Made by a program: the position numbers and the translations under genes
Shown here: piece after piece, positions 33,401 through 43,442 of the stretch
Position numbering within the stretch: position 1 is the stretch's first letter
Layout of the letters: each line of letters starts with the position of its first letter
DNA from: Burkholderia pseudomultivorans
GTDB taxonomy: Bacteria > Pseudomonadota > Gammaproteobacteria > Burkholderiales > Burkholderiaceae
Assembly (NCBI RefSeq): GCF_902499075.1
Contig: NZ_CABVPP010000029.1
Location: 16,828-80,827 of the forward strand
Direction of reading: 5' to 3'
Length of the DNA: 64,000 bases
The notes under the pieces: generated by a model
Databases searched by the model: none
Told to the model about the DNA's origin: nothing
The model's input: the letters and a program-made list of their open reading frames with translations, nothing else

Positions 33401-34972
33401 TCAGCAGGCCGGTTCCATTGCGTGGCGCCAGGCATCGACGAGCGGGTTGAGGTCGTCGACAGTTCGGGCTGAACCGTAGCTGTAGAAGTCCGGGCGGGCG
33501 AGCAGGGCGACCACGTCGTGCTGTTTGAAGTACTCGCCGTAGATGCCGTCGATGTCGGCGAAGCCGCCTGGACCGAAATGCGTGACAATTGCGCGTTGCC
33601 TGTTCAAGGCGTGTCGGTTCTCGTCGCTCAGGCCATGGAGCGTGGCTTGATCGCGCGTAATCAGTGCGAAACCGGCACCGAAGATGTCGTCGAACAGCCC
33701 CCGTTTGCCGTCGAATTCGATTACGCCCTGCGGTGTGAGCCGTCCGCTGCCCGGTGAATGCGGGTCGAAGAGCCCCGCACCGAGTTGCGGCCGCGGCGCC
33801 GCGGGTGGCTGGAAGCCTGGCGTGGCGTGAGCGGTCAGCATGGCCTGATCGCGTGCGGCGGCGGCCTCGGGATCGGTGATGCAGATCACCTTGCCGAGCT
33901 CGATCGAGAAGTCGATGATTTCGCGTACGTGGTTCAGGCGCTCCGGACCGTAGCTGTCGAGCAGCCGGTCGCCGCTCTTGCCGCACAGAATCGCGTCGAG
34001 GCGCCATGCAAGCGCGGCCGCGTCGCGCAGCCCGCTGCACATGCCCTGGCCTGCGAACGGAGGCATCAGATGCGCCGCGTCTCCCGCGAGCAGCACGTTG
34101 CCCGTGCGCCATTGCCGTGCCCACCGTCCTCGAAACGTATAGACGGCATGGCGTTCGAGAATCGCGTTGTGCGGCGTGACATCCCAGCGGGAGAGCAGGT
34201 TCCAGGCGACGGCGTCCTGATTCATCTGCTCGGCGGTTTCGCCGGGCAACAGCATGAACTCCCAGCGCCTGCGTCCCGGGCCACCCGGCACGATCGAGGT
34301 CGGGCGTGCCGGATCGCACAGCTGCCATGCCTTGGGCATCCATTCACGTGGCTCGGTTGGCTGGATGTCGACGACGAGCCAGTCGAACGCAAAGCCGAGA
34401 TCCTCGGATTCGATTCCGGACAGGGTGCGCACGATCGAGTTCGCGCCGTCGGCACCGATCACGTAGCGCGCGTGCAGGGTGTCGGTCTCGCCCGTTGCCG
34501 CCCATTTGCCATTGTCGAGTCGACCGGTCTCGATCTCGAGACGCACGCCATTGCCGTCCTGTTGCAGCGCGTTTGCCGACCATCCCGTGCGGACGGTCAC
34601 ATTGGACAAGCGCCGTACGTGCTTGTCGAGCACTCGCTCGAGCTGCGGCTGGGAAAATATGCTCGAAGCAGGCCAGCCGCTCGGCCCCGGGCCGCTCCAG
34701 TCGAAGTTCATCAGGATCTCGTGCCGCGCGTTGCGCCACTGATAGCGGTCGGTGATCTCGGTGATGAGCTTGATATCATCCATGACACCGGAGGCTTGGA
34801 ACAGGCGGGCGATTTCATGATCGAAATGGACCGCGCGCGGCAGCGGGTACAGGTCGGGCCAACGTTCGATCACCGTAACCCGATGCCCCGCGCGTCCCAG
34901 CATCAGGGCGAGCAGCTGTCCCGTCGGTCCGTAGCCGACGATCGCTACATCGGTGTGCTTGTCTGCTCCCAT
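33401..34972 (-). CDS. FAD-dependent aromatic monooxygenase (MhpA-like)
   Basis: A 523-aa class A flavoprotein hydroxylase. The FAD-binding GxGxxG motif is in VAIVGYGPTGQLLALMLG near the N-terminus, the second FAD motif is LLAGDAAHLMPPFAGQGMCSG, and there is a C-terminal thioredoxin-like domain. It resembles the 3-(3-hydroxyphenyl)propionate hydroxylase MhpA and resorcinol- or phenol-type hydroxylases. It would add a hydroxyl ortho to an existing phenolic OH using NAD(P)H and O2. It heads the four-gene operon and is divergent from a TetR gene. GGAGGAGAC precedes the ATG at 34972. Confidence 0.87.
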   Translation of the reverse strand: MGADKHTDVAIVGYGPTGQLLALMLGRAGHRVTVIERWPDLYPLPRAVHFDHEIARLFQASGVMDDIKLITEITDRYQWRNARHEILMNFDWSGPGPSGWPASSIFSQPQLERVLDKHVRRLSNVTVRTGWSANALQQDGNGVRLEIETGRLDNGKWAATGETDTLHARYVIGADGANSIVRTLSGIESEDLGFAFDWLVVDIQPTEPREWMPKAWQLCDPARPTSIVPGGPGRRRWEFMLLPGETAEQMNQDAVAWNLLSRWDVTPHNAILERHAVYTFRGRWARQWRTGNVLLAGDAAHLMPPFAGQGMCSGLRDAAALAWRLDAILCGKSGDRLLDSYGPERLNHVREIIDFSIELGKVICITDPEAAAARDQAMLTAHATPGFQPPAAPRPQLGAGLFDPHSPGSGRLTPQGVIEFDGKRGLFDDIFGAGFALITRDQATLHGLSDENRHALNRQRAIVTHFGPGGFADIDGIYGEYFKQHDVVALLARPDFYSYGSARTVDDLNPLVDAWRHAMEPAC

Positions 34973-35000
34973 GTCTCCTCCAGAATCGAATTCTTCAAAA

Positions 35001-35042
35001 TGACAAAAGCGTATAAATTGGATTGTATTGTCAAATTGACAA
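35001..35042. promoter_or_regulatory. TetR operator-like palindrome between monooxygenase and tetR
   Basis: TTGTCA-AAT-TGACAA (35028-35042) is a perfect palindrome in the 109-base divergent gap, and another TGACAA half-site lies at 35001-35006. The surrounding DNA is A/T-rich, and TTGACA -35-like hexamers occur on both strands here. It is a likely operator for the adjacent TetR protein. Confidence 0.6.
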
Positions 35043-35081
35043 GTGCGTACATACAGCTGGGGGAAACCCCGAGGAGGCGCG

Positions 35082-35801
35082 TTGGCGGCGAGTAATTCCA
35101 GAGGGCGGCGCGTGGTGATCGAGGCCGAGCCGGAAGACCATCGCGTGCGTACCGGCGCGGTCCGGCGGGAGGCGACGCGCCGCAAGCTGTTGAGCGCCGC
35201 GGTCGAGGTATTTGCGAAGAAGGGGCCGGATGCGGCGTCGATCGACGATTTTCTTGCGGCGGCAGGTGTCGCGCGGGGTACGTTCTACAACTACTTCAAG
35301 ACGACCAGCGAGCTACTGGATGCCGTGACCGCCGAGCTTAACGACGAGGTCATCCTGGCTATCGAAGCGTGCGTCTCGAAGATCGACAGTCCGATCGAGC
35401 GGGTCTGGATCGGTTGCCAGATGTTCATCCGCGTCGCGGTGATGCATCCCGCCTGGGGCGCATTTATCACGCGCACCGGGGTGCGCGATGCGGCGAGCGG
35501 GCGATTGACGAAGATCTATTTGCCGCGTGACCTCGCGGCTGCGCTCGAGTGCGGGATGGTGAAATACGCGAACGCGCGGGCCGCACACGATCTGTTGCTC
35601 GGTGCGATCCATCAGAGCATCGAGACTGTGTTGACCGGGGCGGCTCCTGCCGACCATCCGAAGGCCGTCATGGAGCTTGTATTCGGTGCGCTTGGCGTCG
35701 CGCGAACAACGCTCAATCGACTCATGAAGCAACCGCTTCCCGATATCGACTTGCCCGACGGGTTGAAGTCGCTGGAAGCGGCAGTCGATGAAAGCAAGTA
35801 G
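35082..35801 (+). CDS. TetR/AcrR-family regulator of the monooxygenase operon
   Basis: A 239-aa one-domain-pair regulator. The N-terminal HTH is KLLSAAVEVFAKKGPDAASIDDFLAAAGVARGTFYNYF, followed by a helical ligand-binding domain. It is divergent from the four-gene aromatic operon with a perfect palindrome between, so it most likely represses that operon until a pathway compound binds. I choose TTG at 35082 as start because GAGGAGG (35071-35077) lies four bases upstream. GTG at 35043 is the alternative but overlaps the palindrome. Confidence 0.82.
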   Translation: MAASNSRGRRVVIEAEPEDHRVRTGAVRREATRRKLLSAAVEVFAKKGPDAASIDDFLAAAGVARGTFYNYFKTTSELLDAVTAELNDEVILAIEACVSKIDSPIERVWIGCQMFIRVAVMHPAWGAFITRTGVRDAASGRLTKIYLPRDLAAALECGMVKYANARAAHDLLLGAIHQSIETVLTGAAPADHPKAVMELVFGALGVARTTLNRLMKQPLPDIDLPDGLKSLEAAVDESK

Positions 35802-36095
35802 GGGTGCATGGCAAGCGCTAGCGCACATGTGCGTGGGCGCTCAGCGCCGCTATCCTGAACGCCGACGGGCGCGCGCCGACAGCCGGTGCCAGTGTCGCGT
35901 CGGGCGTTGCTGCGTCAGATTCATGTAGATCCGGCGGTCATTCGAGTCGGGAAGGCCATCGACGACCTGGCGTTCGACCGAATGCTTCAAGTGGCAATCA
36001 ACGAGGCCACGACCGCTTGCGGAATCGATCAGGCGGGAATGTCGCTCTTGCTATACTCGCGGATCATCAAGTTCGAGAGCGAAACAGCAGGAGAA

Positions 36096-36752
36096 ATGGC
36101 TCCTTCCAGCACAACGCCCAAGCGCGCCACGAAGAAGCGTACTCGCGGACGTCCCATGAGTAGCGCGTTGATGGGTTTTGATTCATTGCTTCGTGGGGCG
36201 CGACAAATGTTTGCAACTCACGGGTATGAAGGGACCAGTGTGCGGGCCATCGCGCAGCTTGCCGGTGTGGACCCCGCACTCATGGCGCATCATTTCGGCT
36301 CCAAACAAGGACTGTGGATCGCCGTGGTCGAGCAGCTATCGCAACAGTTGGAGCCGATGATCGAGGCGACGAAACAACTGGGCGCTGCTCGGATGTCGCA
36401 ACGCGAACGTGTCAAGCAGGCAATCATTCTCTTCATCGAAACCGTTTCCGAGGACCGGTATCTCGGCATGTTCTTTGCGACCGCCACAACCGAACAGGGC
36501 GAGCGACTGAATATATTGCTTGAGCGCTACATTCGCCCTTATCGCGAGGCATTCGTTCCGTTGCTGATCGATGCAATCGAGGCCGGCAAGTTGAAGCCGC
36601 ACGATCCGGACGCGATGTATTTCATGATGCTGATGTCGATCAGCAACGCCATGTCGTACAGCCACATCCTTTCGACATTCACACCGCTACCGAAGTCTCC
36701 GGAAAAATTCAAGGAAGAGGTGCTGGACATCGCTCTTGGCATGTTTCGGTAA
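36096..36752 (+). CDS. TetR/AcrR-family regulator (orphan)
   Basis: A 218-aa regulator. A basic leader (SSTTPKRATKKRTRGRP) precedes the HTH LLRGARQMFATHGYEGTSVRAIAQLAGVDPALMAHHFGSKQGLW. The C-terminal helical domain resembles that of CerR-like TetR proteins. The ATG at 36096 is chosen because CAGGAGAA precedes it. It is less G+C-rich than chromosome genes to the left. No divergent partner exists; the nearest gene is a convergent lysR. The target is unknown. Confidence 0.8.
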   Translation: MAPSSTTPKRATKKRTRGRPMSSALMGFDSLLRGARQMFATHGYEGTSVRAIAQLAGVDPALMAHHFGSKQGLWIAVVEQLSQQLEPMIEATKQLGAARMSQRERVKQAIILFIETVSEDRYLGMFFATATTEQGERLNILLERYIRPYREAFVPLLIDAIEAGKLKPHDPDAMYFMMLMSISNAMSYSHILSTFTPLPKSPEKFKEEVLDIALGMFR

Positions 36753-36827
36753 AGGCCGATCCGAGCCGCGCCGCGATCATGGAAGGGGATGTGCGATCGC
36801 TGTCGGTGCACACGCAATACCGATACG

Positions 36828-37892
36828 CTAGATTGTCACCGCGACGGAACTCTCGGGGGTGTCCACAGCGATTTGCCCCGACTGGGTCGGCATCCTTTCG
36901 TTACCCGTGAAGGTGGTGGTTTCCAACCGAAGATTCGATTCATTCATCTGGGCCGAGCGGGCCGCAATGTGACGCGCGGTCGGGTCAAAAACGGGTTCGC
37001 TGAGGGTTCGAAGCATGTGATCTATGAAGGTTCGAACCTTTGCCGGCATGTGTTCCCGGCTTGGATAAACAACGCTGACCGAGAAGGCCGGCGTCGAGTA
37101 TTCCGGCAGGACTTCCTGCAATATCCCGTTCTGAATCTCCTGCCGGACAAGTATGGCGGGCGCGAAGCCAATGCCGGCCCCGGAAATCAGCATCTGGATC
37201 AACGCGTCGATGTTGTTGACCACCATCGTTGGCCGGAGTTCGAGCGCATGCCGCGTCCCGTCAGACCCCATGAGTGACCATTCGCGGGTGCTGGAGGGTT
37301 GAGCCGTCAGTGCAACATAAGCATGCTCGACGAGCTGGCCCGGATGAATCGGGATTCCTCTGCGCTGCAAATATTCTTTCGACGCACATGCGACGATCGT
37401 TTCGTTCAAGATGGGGCGTGCGATCAGGCTGGCCGGGCAGTGAGAAAGGTGAGACGTGTCCACCAGACCGATATCGAAACCATCATGCACCAGGTTGATG
37501 GGTCGATCGACGAGGGTAAGCTCGAGGCGGACATTCGGATATGCTACGTTGTACTGATGCAGACGCTGTGCGAGCCCAAAGTGAGAAAAGAAATTGGGCG
37601 CGACAATCCGCAAGGTTCCGATCGGTTCGTGGACCATGTTGGCGATTGACCGTTCGCAATCGTCCAGGCTGCACACAAGCTCCCGTGTACGGTCAAAGTA
37701 GCGTCGACCGACTTCGGTCAACGACACCGCACGTGTCTGGCGGGAAAACAGGTACACCCCCAGACGTTTCTCGAGCCACCTGATCTGGCGGCTCAGCACC
37801 ACATCGGAGACGCTCAGCTTCCTTGCTGCGCCCGAGATACTTCCCGAATTCACCACTTCGAGGAAGGTGCGTATCGATTCGAGTTGATCCAT
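36828..37892 (-). CDS. LysR-family regulator (orphan)
   Basis: A 354-aa LysR protein, about 50 residues longer than usual because of a polar C-terminal tail. The HTH is at about 15-60 (SGSISGAARKLSVSDVVLSRQIRWLEKRLG) and the substrate-binding domain at about 90-300. It resembles the CrgA-type subgroup (MDQLESIRTFLEVV). It faces the orphan tetR at its 3' end. Upstream is a long gene-poor stretch with operator-like palindromes, possibly its target. The effector is unknown. Confidence 0.82.
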   Translation of the reverse strand: MDQLESIRTFLEVVNSGSISGAARKLSVSDVVLSRQIRWLEKRLGVYLFSRQTRAVSLTEVGRRYFDRTRELVCSLDDCERSIANMVHEPIGTLRIVAPNFFSHFGLAQRLHQYNVAYPNVRLELTLVDRPINLVHDGFDIGLVDTSHLSHCPASLIARPILNETIVACASKEYLQRRGIPIHPGQLVEHAYVALTAQPSSTREWSLMGSDGTRHALELRPTMVVNNIDALIQMLISGAGIGFAPAILVRQEIQNGILQEVLPEYSTPAFSVSVVYPSREHMPAKVRTFIDHMLRTLSEPVFDPTARHIAARSAQMNESNLRLETTTFTGNERMPTQSGQIAVDTPESSVAVTI

Positions 37893-38003
37893 GTGAGGTT
37901 CTCACAATACGTGGGTCAGCCTGTGTGTTCCCCGCCATCTTGATCTTGTGTATGCGCGCCTCGCGTGTGACATACGCAGGCATCGATTTTTTCGGCCACG
38001 GTT

Positions 38004-38023
38004 AATTCAACGTATGTTGAATT
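38004..38023. promoter_or_regulatory. Perfect 20-base operator-like palindrome, copy 1
   Basis: AATTCAAC-GTAT-GTTGAATT has perfect eight-base arms. It lies 111 bases upstream of the orphan lysR start. A second copy with one mismatch per arm is 297 bases away. Confidence 0.6.
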
Positions 38024-38264
38024 GCGGCATGGTATCTCGACGATCACCGGGTGTCAAGGCGCGTGCGGAGCGGTGTCCATGCCGACCGGTCGATGAGGAT
38101 TGAGTGCGGCCGATCGGCATCCTGCTGGATTGCAGATCGGTCAATACTCTATTGCAATCTGCCGAGCGTCGGCCGTGAGCCGCGGCACGCGTTCGCCCGC
38201 CAGATATAGGAACTGTCGCGTTTATTGATCTCCGGGACGGCAGCGTCGGGTGGGTTCCAGGCGG

Positions 38265-38320
38265 TTGACACAACTGTTGAGGTTGACTTAGTATCGCCGC
38301 AAATCAACAAATGATGAATT
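38265..38320 (+). promoter_or_regulatory. Sigma-70-like promoter with operator copy 2
   Basis: TTGACA (38265-38270) and TAGTAT (38289-38294) are separated by 18 bases. AAATCAAC-AAAT-GATGAATT (38301-38320) follows at the expected transcription start. This differs from copy 1 by one base in each arm. The layout is that of a repressed promoter pointing right, yet no intact gene follows for about 650 bases. Confidence 0.5.
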
Positions 38321-38966
38321 AATTGTGCGGCCCTGGCGCGCCGGAAACTCGGGTTGTTGCCGGCTTCGCCCTGAACCTGTTGTGCGACACGCACTTGAGT
38401 GCGCGGATAGGGGCCGTATGGCTCATCGACCCGGTCGGATCCATAGCCTCATGAGTTTTTCCGCGGAAATTGCGTCGCGCCAGGTACAGCGGGCGATTGA
38501 TTCGCGATGCATATCAATGACATGCGTTCGGTACGCTCGAACGCTTGATACCCGAAGTCGTGATGACTTCGTGGTTCGACGCGAGCAACAGGTCATGTAG
38601 CGTCGGAACGGCCGGTCGGTACCGCAGTGAGTTTTCGCACCGACTGGTTCTACATTGGCTCGCTCCCGAAGGTCGCGCTTGGCTCGACGAGGGTATCGAT
38701 CGAATTCGTCGGCCGTGCGCTCTCCTGGAGGGTGGCGACGCGACTTGCCGCCGCTGCCTGGATGTTGTCCGACATGTCAGGCACGGTAGTTTTTTATGGA
38801 AGCCGTTCGGAAAACGAACGCTTCTCCGGGCGCAGCGAACGTCCGAGTCAATTGTCCATTCCCGTCGGAAGAGCGGCGTAACTGACCGTGTGCCGGTTCG
38901 TGCCCGCGGCGAGGAGGAGGTTTGGTGATTCCTATTGAAGGTCGTTTTTTTGTGAGAGGTCGCTCC

Positions 38967-40226
38967 ATGCGCGTCGAACGGGTTCCATACCGCTTAATCA
39001 CTGTCGCGGCAGCCGCGGTTTTCCTGGCTGCATGCGGAAAAAAAGAATCGGCACCACCGCCGCAAACGCCGGAAGTCGGTGTCGTCACCGTCCAGCCGCA
39101 ATCCGTACCGGTCGTCACCGAACTGCCGGGCCGTACCAATGCGTTCCTTGTCGCGCAGGTGCGTGCGCGGGTGGACGGCATCGTGCTGCGCCGTGAATTC
39201 ACCGAAGGCGCCGACGTCAAGGCCGGTCAGCGCCTCTACAAGATCGACCCGGCGCCTTACATCGCCGCGCTGAACAGCGCGAAGGCGACGCTGGCGAAGG
39301 CGCAGGCGAACCTCGCCACGCAGAACGCGCTGGTCGCGCGTTACAAGGTGCTGGTGGCCGCAAACGCGGTCAGCAAGCAGGACTACGACAACGCAGTGGC
39401 CACGCAAGGGCAGGCCGCCGCGGACGTCGCGGCCGGCAAGGCAGCAGTCGACACCGCGCAGATCAACCTCGGCTACACGGATGTCGTGTCGCCGGTCACC
39501 GGCCGCGTCGGCATCTCGCAAGTGACGCCGGGCGCCTACGTGCAGGCGAGCCAGGCGACGCTGATGTCGACGGTGCAGCAGCTCGATCCGGTCTACGTCG
39601 ACCTGACGCAGTCGAGCCTCGACGGGCTGAAGCTGCGCCAGGACGTGCAGAGCGGCCGCCTGAAGACGAGCGGCCCGGGCGCCGCGACGGTGTCGCTGAT
39701 CCTGGAAGACGGCAAGACATATTCGGAGCCGGGCAAGCTGCAGTTCTCTGATGTGACGGTCGACCAGACTACCGGCTCGGTGACGATTCGTGCGATTTTC
39801 CCGAATCCGGGCAAGGTGCTGCTGCCGGGGATGTTCGTGCGCGCACGGATCGAGGAAGGCGTGAACGAGAACGCGTTCCTGGTGCCGCAGATCGGTGTTA
39901 CGCATGACCAGAAAGGCCAGGCAATCGCGATGGTCGTGAACGCGGCCAACAAGGTCGAGCCGCGTCCGTTGAAGACGGTTGGCATGCACGGGCAGAACTG
40001 GGTCGTCGAAGGCGGTTTGCAAGCAGGCGATCACGTGATCGTGCAGGGCGTCGACAAGGTGCGCCCGGGCGCGACCGTGAAGACGGTCCCCGCGCAGCTC
40101 GCACCGGACACCTCCACCGACGAGGCCGAGCCGGCAGCCTCGAGCGCCGGTGCCGCTGCCGCCTCCGGTGTTGCTGCATCGAGCGCCGCGCCGGCGAGTG
40201 CTGCCGCTGCATCGAGCGCGAAATAA
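38967..40226 (+). CDS. RND efflux periplasmic adaptor (BpeA/MexA-like)
   Basis: A 419-aa membrane-fusion lipoprotein. The signal peptide ends in the lipobox LAACG. It has a lipoyl/hairpin region (LVAQVRARVDGIVLRREFTEGADVKAGQ, then a coiled coil of about 110-175), a beta-barrel, and a membrane-proximal domain. The C-terminus is a low-complexity Ser/Ala tail. It links the inner-membrane pump to the outer-membrane channel encoded downstream. ATG at 38967 places the signal peptide at the N-terminus; GTG at 38922 has a stronger ribosome-binding site (GAGGAGGAGG) and would add 15 residues. Confidence 0.9.
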   Translation: MRVERVPYRLITVAAAAVFLAACGKKESAPPPQTPEVGVVTVQPQSVPVVTELPGRTNAFLVAQVRARVDGIVLRREFTEGADVKAGQRLYKIDPAPYIAALNSAKATLAKAQANLATQNALVARYKVLVAANAVSKQDYDNAVATQGQAAADVAAGKAAVDTAQINLGYTDVVSPVTGRVGISQVTPGAYVQASQATLMSTVQQLDPVYVDLTQSSLDGLKLRQDVQSGRLKTSGPGAATVSLILEDGKTYSEPGKLQFSDVTVDQTTGSVTIRAIFPNPGKVLLPGMFVRARIEEGVNENAFLVPQIGVTHDQKGQAIAMVVNAANKVEPRPLKTVGMHGQNWVVEGGLQAGDHVIVQGVDKVRPGATVKTVPAQLAPDTSTDEAEPAASSAGAAAASGVAASSAAPASAAAASSAK

Positions 40227-40241
40227 CAGGGAGCCTGTTTC

Positions 40242-43200
40242 ATGGCAAAGTTTTTTATCGATCGCCCGATCTTCGCGTGGGTGATCGCCATTATCCTGAT
40301 GCTGGCCGGCGTCGCGTCGATCTTCACGTTGCCGATCGCGCAGTATCCGACGATCGCGCCGCCATCGATCCAGATCACCGCGAACTACCCGGGCGCTTCC
40401 GCAAAGACGGTGGAAGACACGGTGACGCAGGTGATCGAGCAGCAGATGAGCGGTCTCGACAACTTCCTGTACATGTCGTCGACCAGTGACGACTCGGGCA
40501 ACGCGACGATCACGCTGACCTTCGCGCCGGGTACCAACGCCGACATCGCGCAGGTCCAGGTGCAGAACAAGCTGTCGCTCGCGACGCCGATCCTGCCGCA
40601 GGTTGTGCAGCAGCTCGGCCTTTCGGTGACGAAGTCGAGCAGCAGCTTCCTGCTGGTGCTCGCCTTCAACTCCGAAGACGGCAGCATGAACCGGGACGAC
40701 CTCTCGAACTTCGTGGCGTCGCACGTGAAGGATCCGATCAGCCGGTTGAACGGCGTCGGCACCGTCACGCTGTTCGGCTCGCAGTATGCGATGCGGATCT
40801 GGCTCGACCCGAACCGCCTCACGAATTACGGCCTCACACCGGTCGACGTGTCGACGGCGATCACGCAACAAAACGTGCAGATCGCAGGCGGCCAGATCGG
40901 CGGCACGCCGTCCACGCCGGGCACAGTGCTGCAGGCGACGATCACCGAATCGACGCTGCTGCAGACGCCCGAGCAGTTCGGCAACATCCTGCTGAAGGTC
41001 AACCAGGACGGTTCGCAGGTTCGCCTGAAGGACGTTGCAAAGATCGGCCTCGGTGGCGAGGACTACAACTTTGACACGAAGTACAACGGCAAGCCGACCG
41101 CAGCACTCGGTATCCAGCTTGCGACCGGCGCGAACGCGCTCGCGACCGCGAAGGCCGTGCGCGCGAAGATTGAAGAACTGAGGCCGTATTTTCCGCACGG
41201 CTTCACCGTGGAGTATCCGTACGATACGACGCCGTTCGTGAAGCTGTCGATCGAGGAAGTGGTCAAGACGCTGCTCGAAGGTATCGTGCTCGTGTTCCTC
41301 GTGATGTACCTGTTCCTGCAGAACCTGCGGGCGACGATCATCCCGACGATCGCGGTGCCGGTCGTGCTGCTCGGCACGTTCGCCGTCATGTCGATGGTGG
41401 GCTTCTCGATCAACACGCTGTCGATGTTCGGCCTCGTGCTCGCGATCGGCCTGCTGGTCGACGATGCGATCGTGGTGGTGGAGAACGTCGAGCGCGTGAT
41501 GGCGGAAGAGGGCTTGTCACCGAAGGAGGCGACGCGCAAGGCGATGGGCCAGATCACCGGCGCACTCGTCGGCGTGGCACTCGTGCTGTCGGCGGTGTTC
41601 GTGCCGGTCGCGTTCTCGGGCGGCTCGGTCGGCGCGATCTATCGTCAGTTCTCGCTGACGATTGTGACGGCAATGGTGCTGTCGGTGCTCGTCGCGCTGA
41701 TTCTGACGCCGGCATTGTGCGCGACGATCCTCAAGCCGATCCCGAAGGGGCATCACGAAGAGAAGAAGGGTTTCTTCGGCTGGTTCAACCGGACTTTTGA
41801 TCGTAGTCGCGACAAGTACCACGTCGGCGTACACCACGTGATCAAGCGCTCGGGCCGCTGGATGATCATCTATCTGGTCGTGATCGTCGCGGTCGGGCTG
41901 CTGTTCGTGCGCCTGCCGAAGTCATTCCTGCCCGATGAAGACCAGGGCCTGATGTTCGTGATCGTGCAGACGCCGTCGGGTTCGACGCAGCAAACGACCG
42001 CGAAGACGTTGGCGAACATTTCCGACTACCTGCTGAAGGACGAGAAGGAAATCGTCGAGTCGGCGTTCACGGTGGCGGGCTTCAGCTTCGCGGGCCGCGG
42101 CCAGAACTCGGGTCTCGTGTTCGTCCGCCTGAAGGACTACGCGCAGCGTCAGCGTGCGGACCAGAAGGTGCAGGCGCTGATCGGCCGGATGTTCGGGCGC
42201 TACGCGGGCTACAAGGACGCGATGGTGATCCCGTTCAACCCGCCGTCGATTCCTGAACTCGGTACGGCCGCCGGCTTCGACTTCGAGCTGACGGACAACG
42301 CTGGTCTCGGCCACGAAGCGCTGATGGCCGCGCGTAACCAGCTGCTCGGGATGGCTTCGAAGGATCCGACGCTGCAGGGTGTCCGTCCGAACGGCCTGAA
42401 CGACACGCCGCAGTACAAGGTCGACATCGACCGCGAGAAGGCGAATGCGCTGGGCGTAACGGCTTATGCGATCGACCAGACGTTCTCGATCGCGTGGGCG
42501 TCGCAGTACGTGAACAACTTCCTGGATACCGACGGCCGGATCAAGAAAGTCTACGTGCAGGCCGACGCGCCGTTCCGGATGACGCCTGAAGACATGAACA
42601 TCTTGTACGTACGCAACGGGTCGGGCGGGATGGTGCCGTTCAGCGCGTTCGCGACCGGTCACTGGATCTATGGTTCGCCGAAGCTCGAGCGCTACAACGG
42701 TGTGTCGGCGATCGAAATCCAGGGTCAGGCCGCACCGGGCAAGTCGACCGGTCAGGCGATGGCCGCGATGGAAGCGCTCGCGAAGAAGCTGCCGATCGGT
42801 ATCGGCTATGAATGGACTGGTCTGTCGTTCCAGGAAATCCAGTCCGGTTCGCAGGCACCGCTCCTGTACGCGATCTCGATTCTCGTCGTGTTCCTGTGTC
42901 TGGCGGCACTGTATGAAAGCTGGTCGATCCCGTTCTCGGTGATCATGGTCGTGCCGCTCGGCGTGATCGGTGCGCTGCTCGCGGCGACGATGCGCGGTCT
43001 GGAAAACGACGTGTTCTTCCAGGTCGGCCTGCTGACTACCGTGGGCTTGTCCGCAAAGAACGCGATCCTGATCGTGGAATTCGCACGCGAACTGCAGCAG
43101 ACGGAGAAGATGGGGCCGATCGAGGCCGCGCTGGAATCGGCGCGCCTGCGGCTGCGTCCTATCCTGATGACGTCGCTCGCGTTCATTCTCGGCGTGCTGC

Positions 43201-43442
43201 CGCTCGCGATCAGCAATGGCGCGGGTTCGGCGAGCCAGCACGCGATCGGTACGGGTGTGGTCGGCGGGATGATCACGGCGACGTTTTTCGCGATCTTCAT
43301 GATCCCGATGTTCTTCGTGAAGGTGCGGGCAGTGTTCAGTGGCGAGAAGGAAGATGCTGACGAGGCACTGCGACTGGCTCAAGCGCACTCGCACCACGAA
43401 GAGAAGCCGGGCAACGGCGACGAAGGCAACAAGGGACAGTGA
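40242..43442 (+). CDS. RND multidrug efflux transporter (BpeB/MexB-like)
   Basis: A 1,066-aa inner-membrane proton/drug antiporter of the HAE1 family. It begins [20 protein letters not shown]. The helix-4 motif [19 protein letters not shown] holds the paired Asp of the proton relay, and GxSGRG-like and duplicated 6-helix halves are present. A charged C-terminal tail ([15 protein letters not shown]) is typical of Burkholderia members. It would export hydrophobic drugs or solvents from the periplasm and membrane. It follows the adaptor by 15 bases and overlaps the channel gene start. Confidence 0.95.
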   Translation: MAKFFIDRPIFAWVIAIILMLAGVASIFTLPIAQYPTIAPPSIQITANYPGASAKTVEDTVTQVIEQQMSGLDNFLYMSSTSDDSGNATITLTFAPGTNADIAQVQVQNKLSLATPILPQVVQQLGLSVTKSSSSFLLVLAFNSEDGSMNRDDLSNFVASHVKDPISRLNGVGTVTLFGSQYAMRIWLDPNRLTNYGLTPVDVSTAITQQNVQIAGGQIGGTPSTPGTVLQATITESTLLQTPEQFGNILLKVNQDGSQVRLKDVAKIGLGGEDYNFDTKYNGKPTAALGIQLATGANALATAKAVRAKIEELRPYFPHGFTVEYPYDTTPFVKLSIEEVVKTLLEGIVLVFLVMYLFLQNLRATIIPTIAVPVVLLGTFAVMSMVGFSINTLSMFGLVLAIGLLVDDAIVVVENVERVMAEEGLSPKEATRKAMGQITGALVGVALVLSAVFVPVAFSGGSVGAIYRQFSLTIVTAMVLSVLVALILTPALCATILKPIPKGHHEEKKGFFGWFNRTFDRSRDKYHVGVHHVIKRSGRWMIIYLVVIVAVGLLFVRLPKSFLPDEDQGLMFVIVQTPSGSTQQTTAKTLANISDYLLKDEKEIVESAFTVAGFSFAGRGQNSGLVFVRLKDYAQRQRADQKVQALIGRMFGRYAGYKDAMVIPFNPPSIPELGTAAGFDFELTDNAGLGHEALMAARNQLLGMASKDPTLQGVRPNGLNDTPQYKVDIDREKANALGVTAYAIDQTFSIAWASQYVNNFLDTDGRIKKVYVQADAPFRMTPEDMNILYVRNGSGGMVPFSAFATGHWIYGSPKLERYNGVSAIEIQGQAAPGKSTGQAMAAMEALAKKLPIGIGYEWTGLSFQEIQSGSQAPLLYAISILVVFLCLAALYESWSIPFSVIMVVPLGVIGALLAATMRGLENDVFFQVGLLTTVGLSAKNAILIVEFARELQQTEKMGPIEAALESARLRLRPILMTSLAFILGVLPLAISNGAGSASQHAIGTGVVGGMITATFFAIFMIPMFFVKVRAVFSGEKEDADEALRLAQAHSHHEEKPGNGDEGNKGQ

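Larger units (their letters stand above)
37893..38966. other. Gene-poor 1-kb stretch upstream of the efflux operon
   Basis: No protein here has family-like features. Short open frames (for example around 38545-38928) look random or decayed. It holds two related palindromes (38004-38023 and 38301-38320), a promoter-like TTGACA/TAGTAT pair (38265-38294), and GACATGTC (38771-38778) nearer the efflux genes. It may be debris of lost genes kept with its control sites. Confidence 0.5.

Noticed and set aside
38545-38928. Possible gene between the orphan lysR and the efflux operon
   Set aside because: No ribosome-binding site, no recognisable domain, and several overlapping short frames of similar quality; treated as gene-poor DNA.
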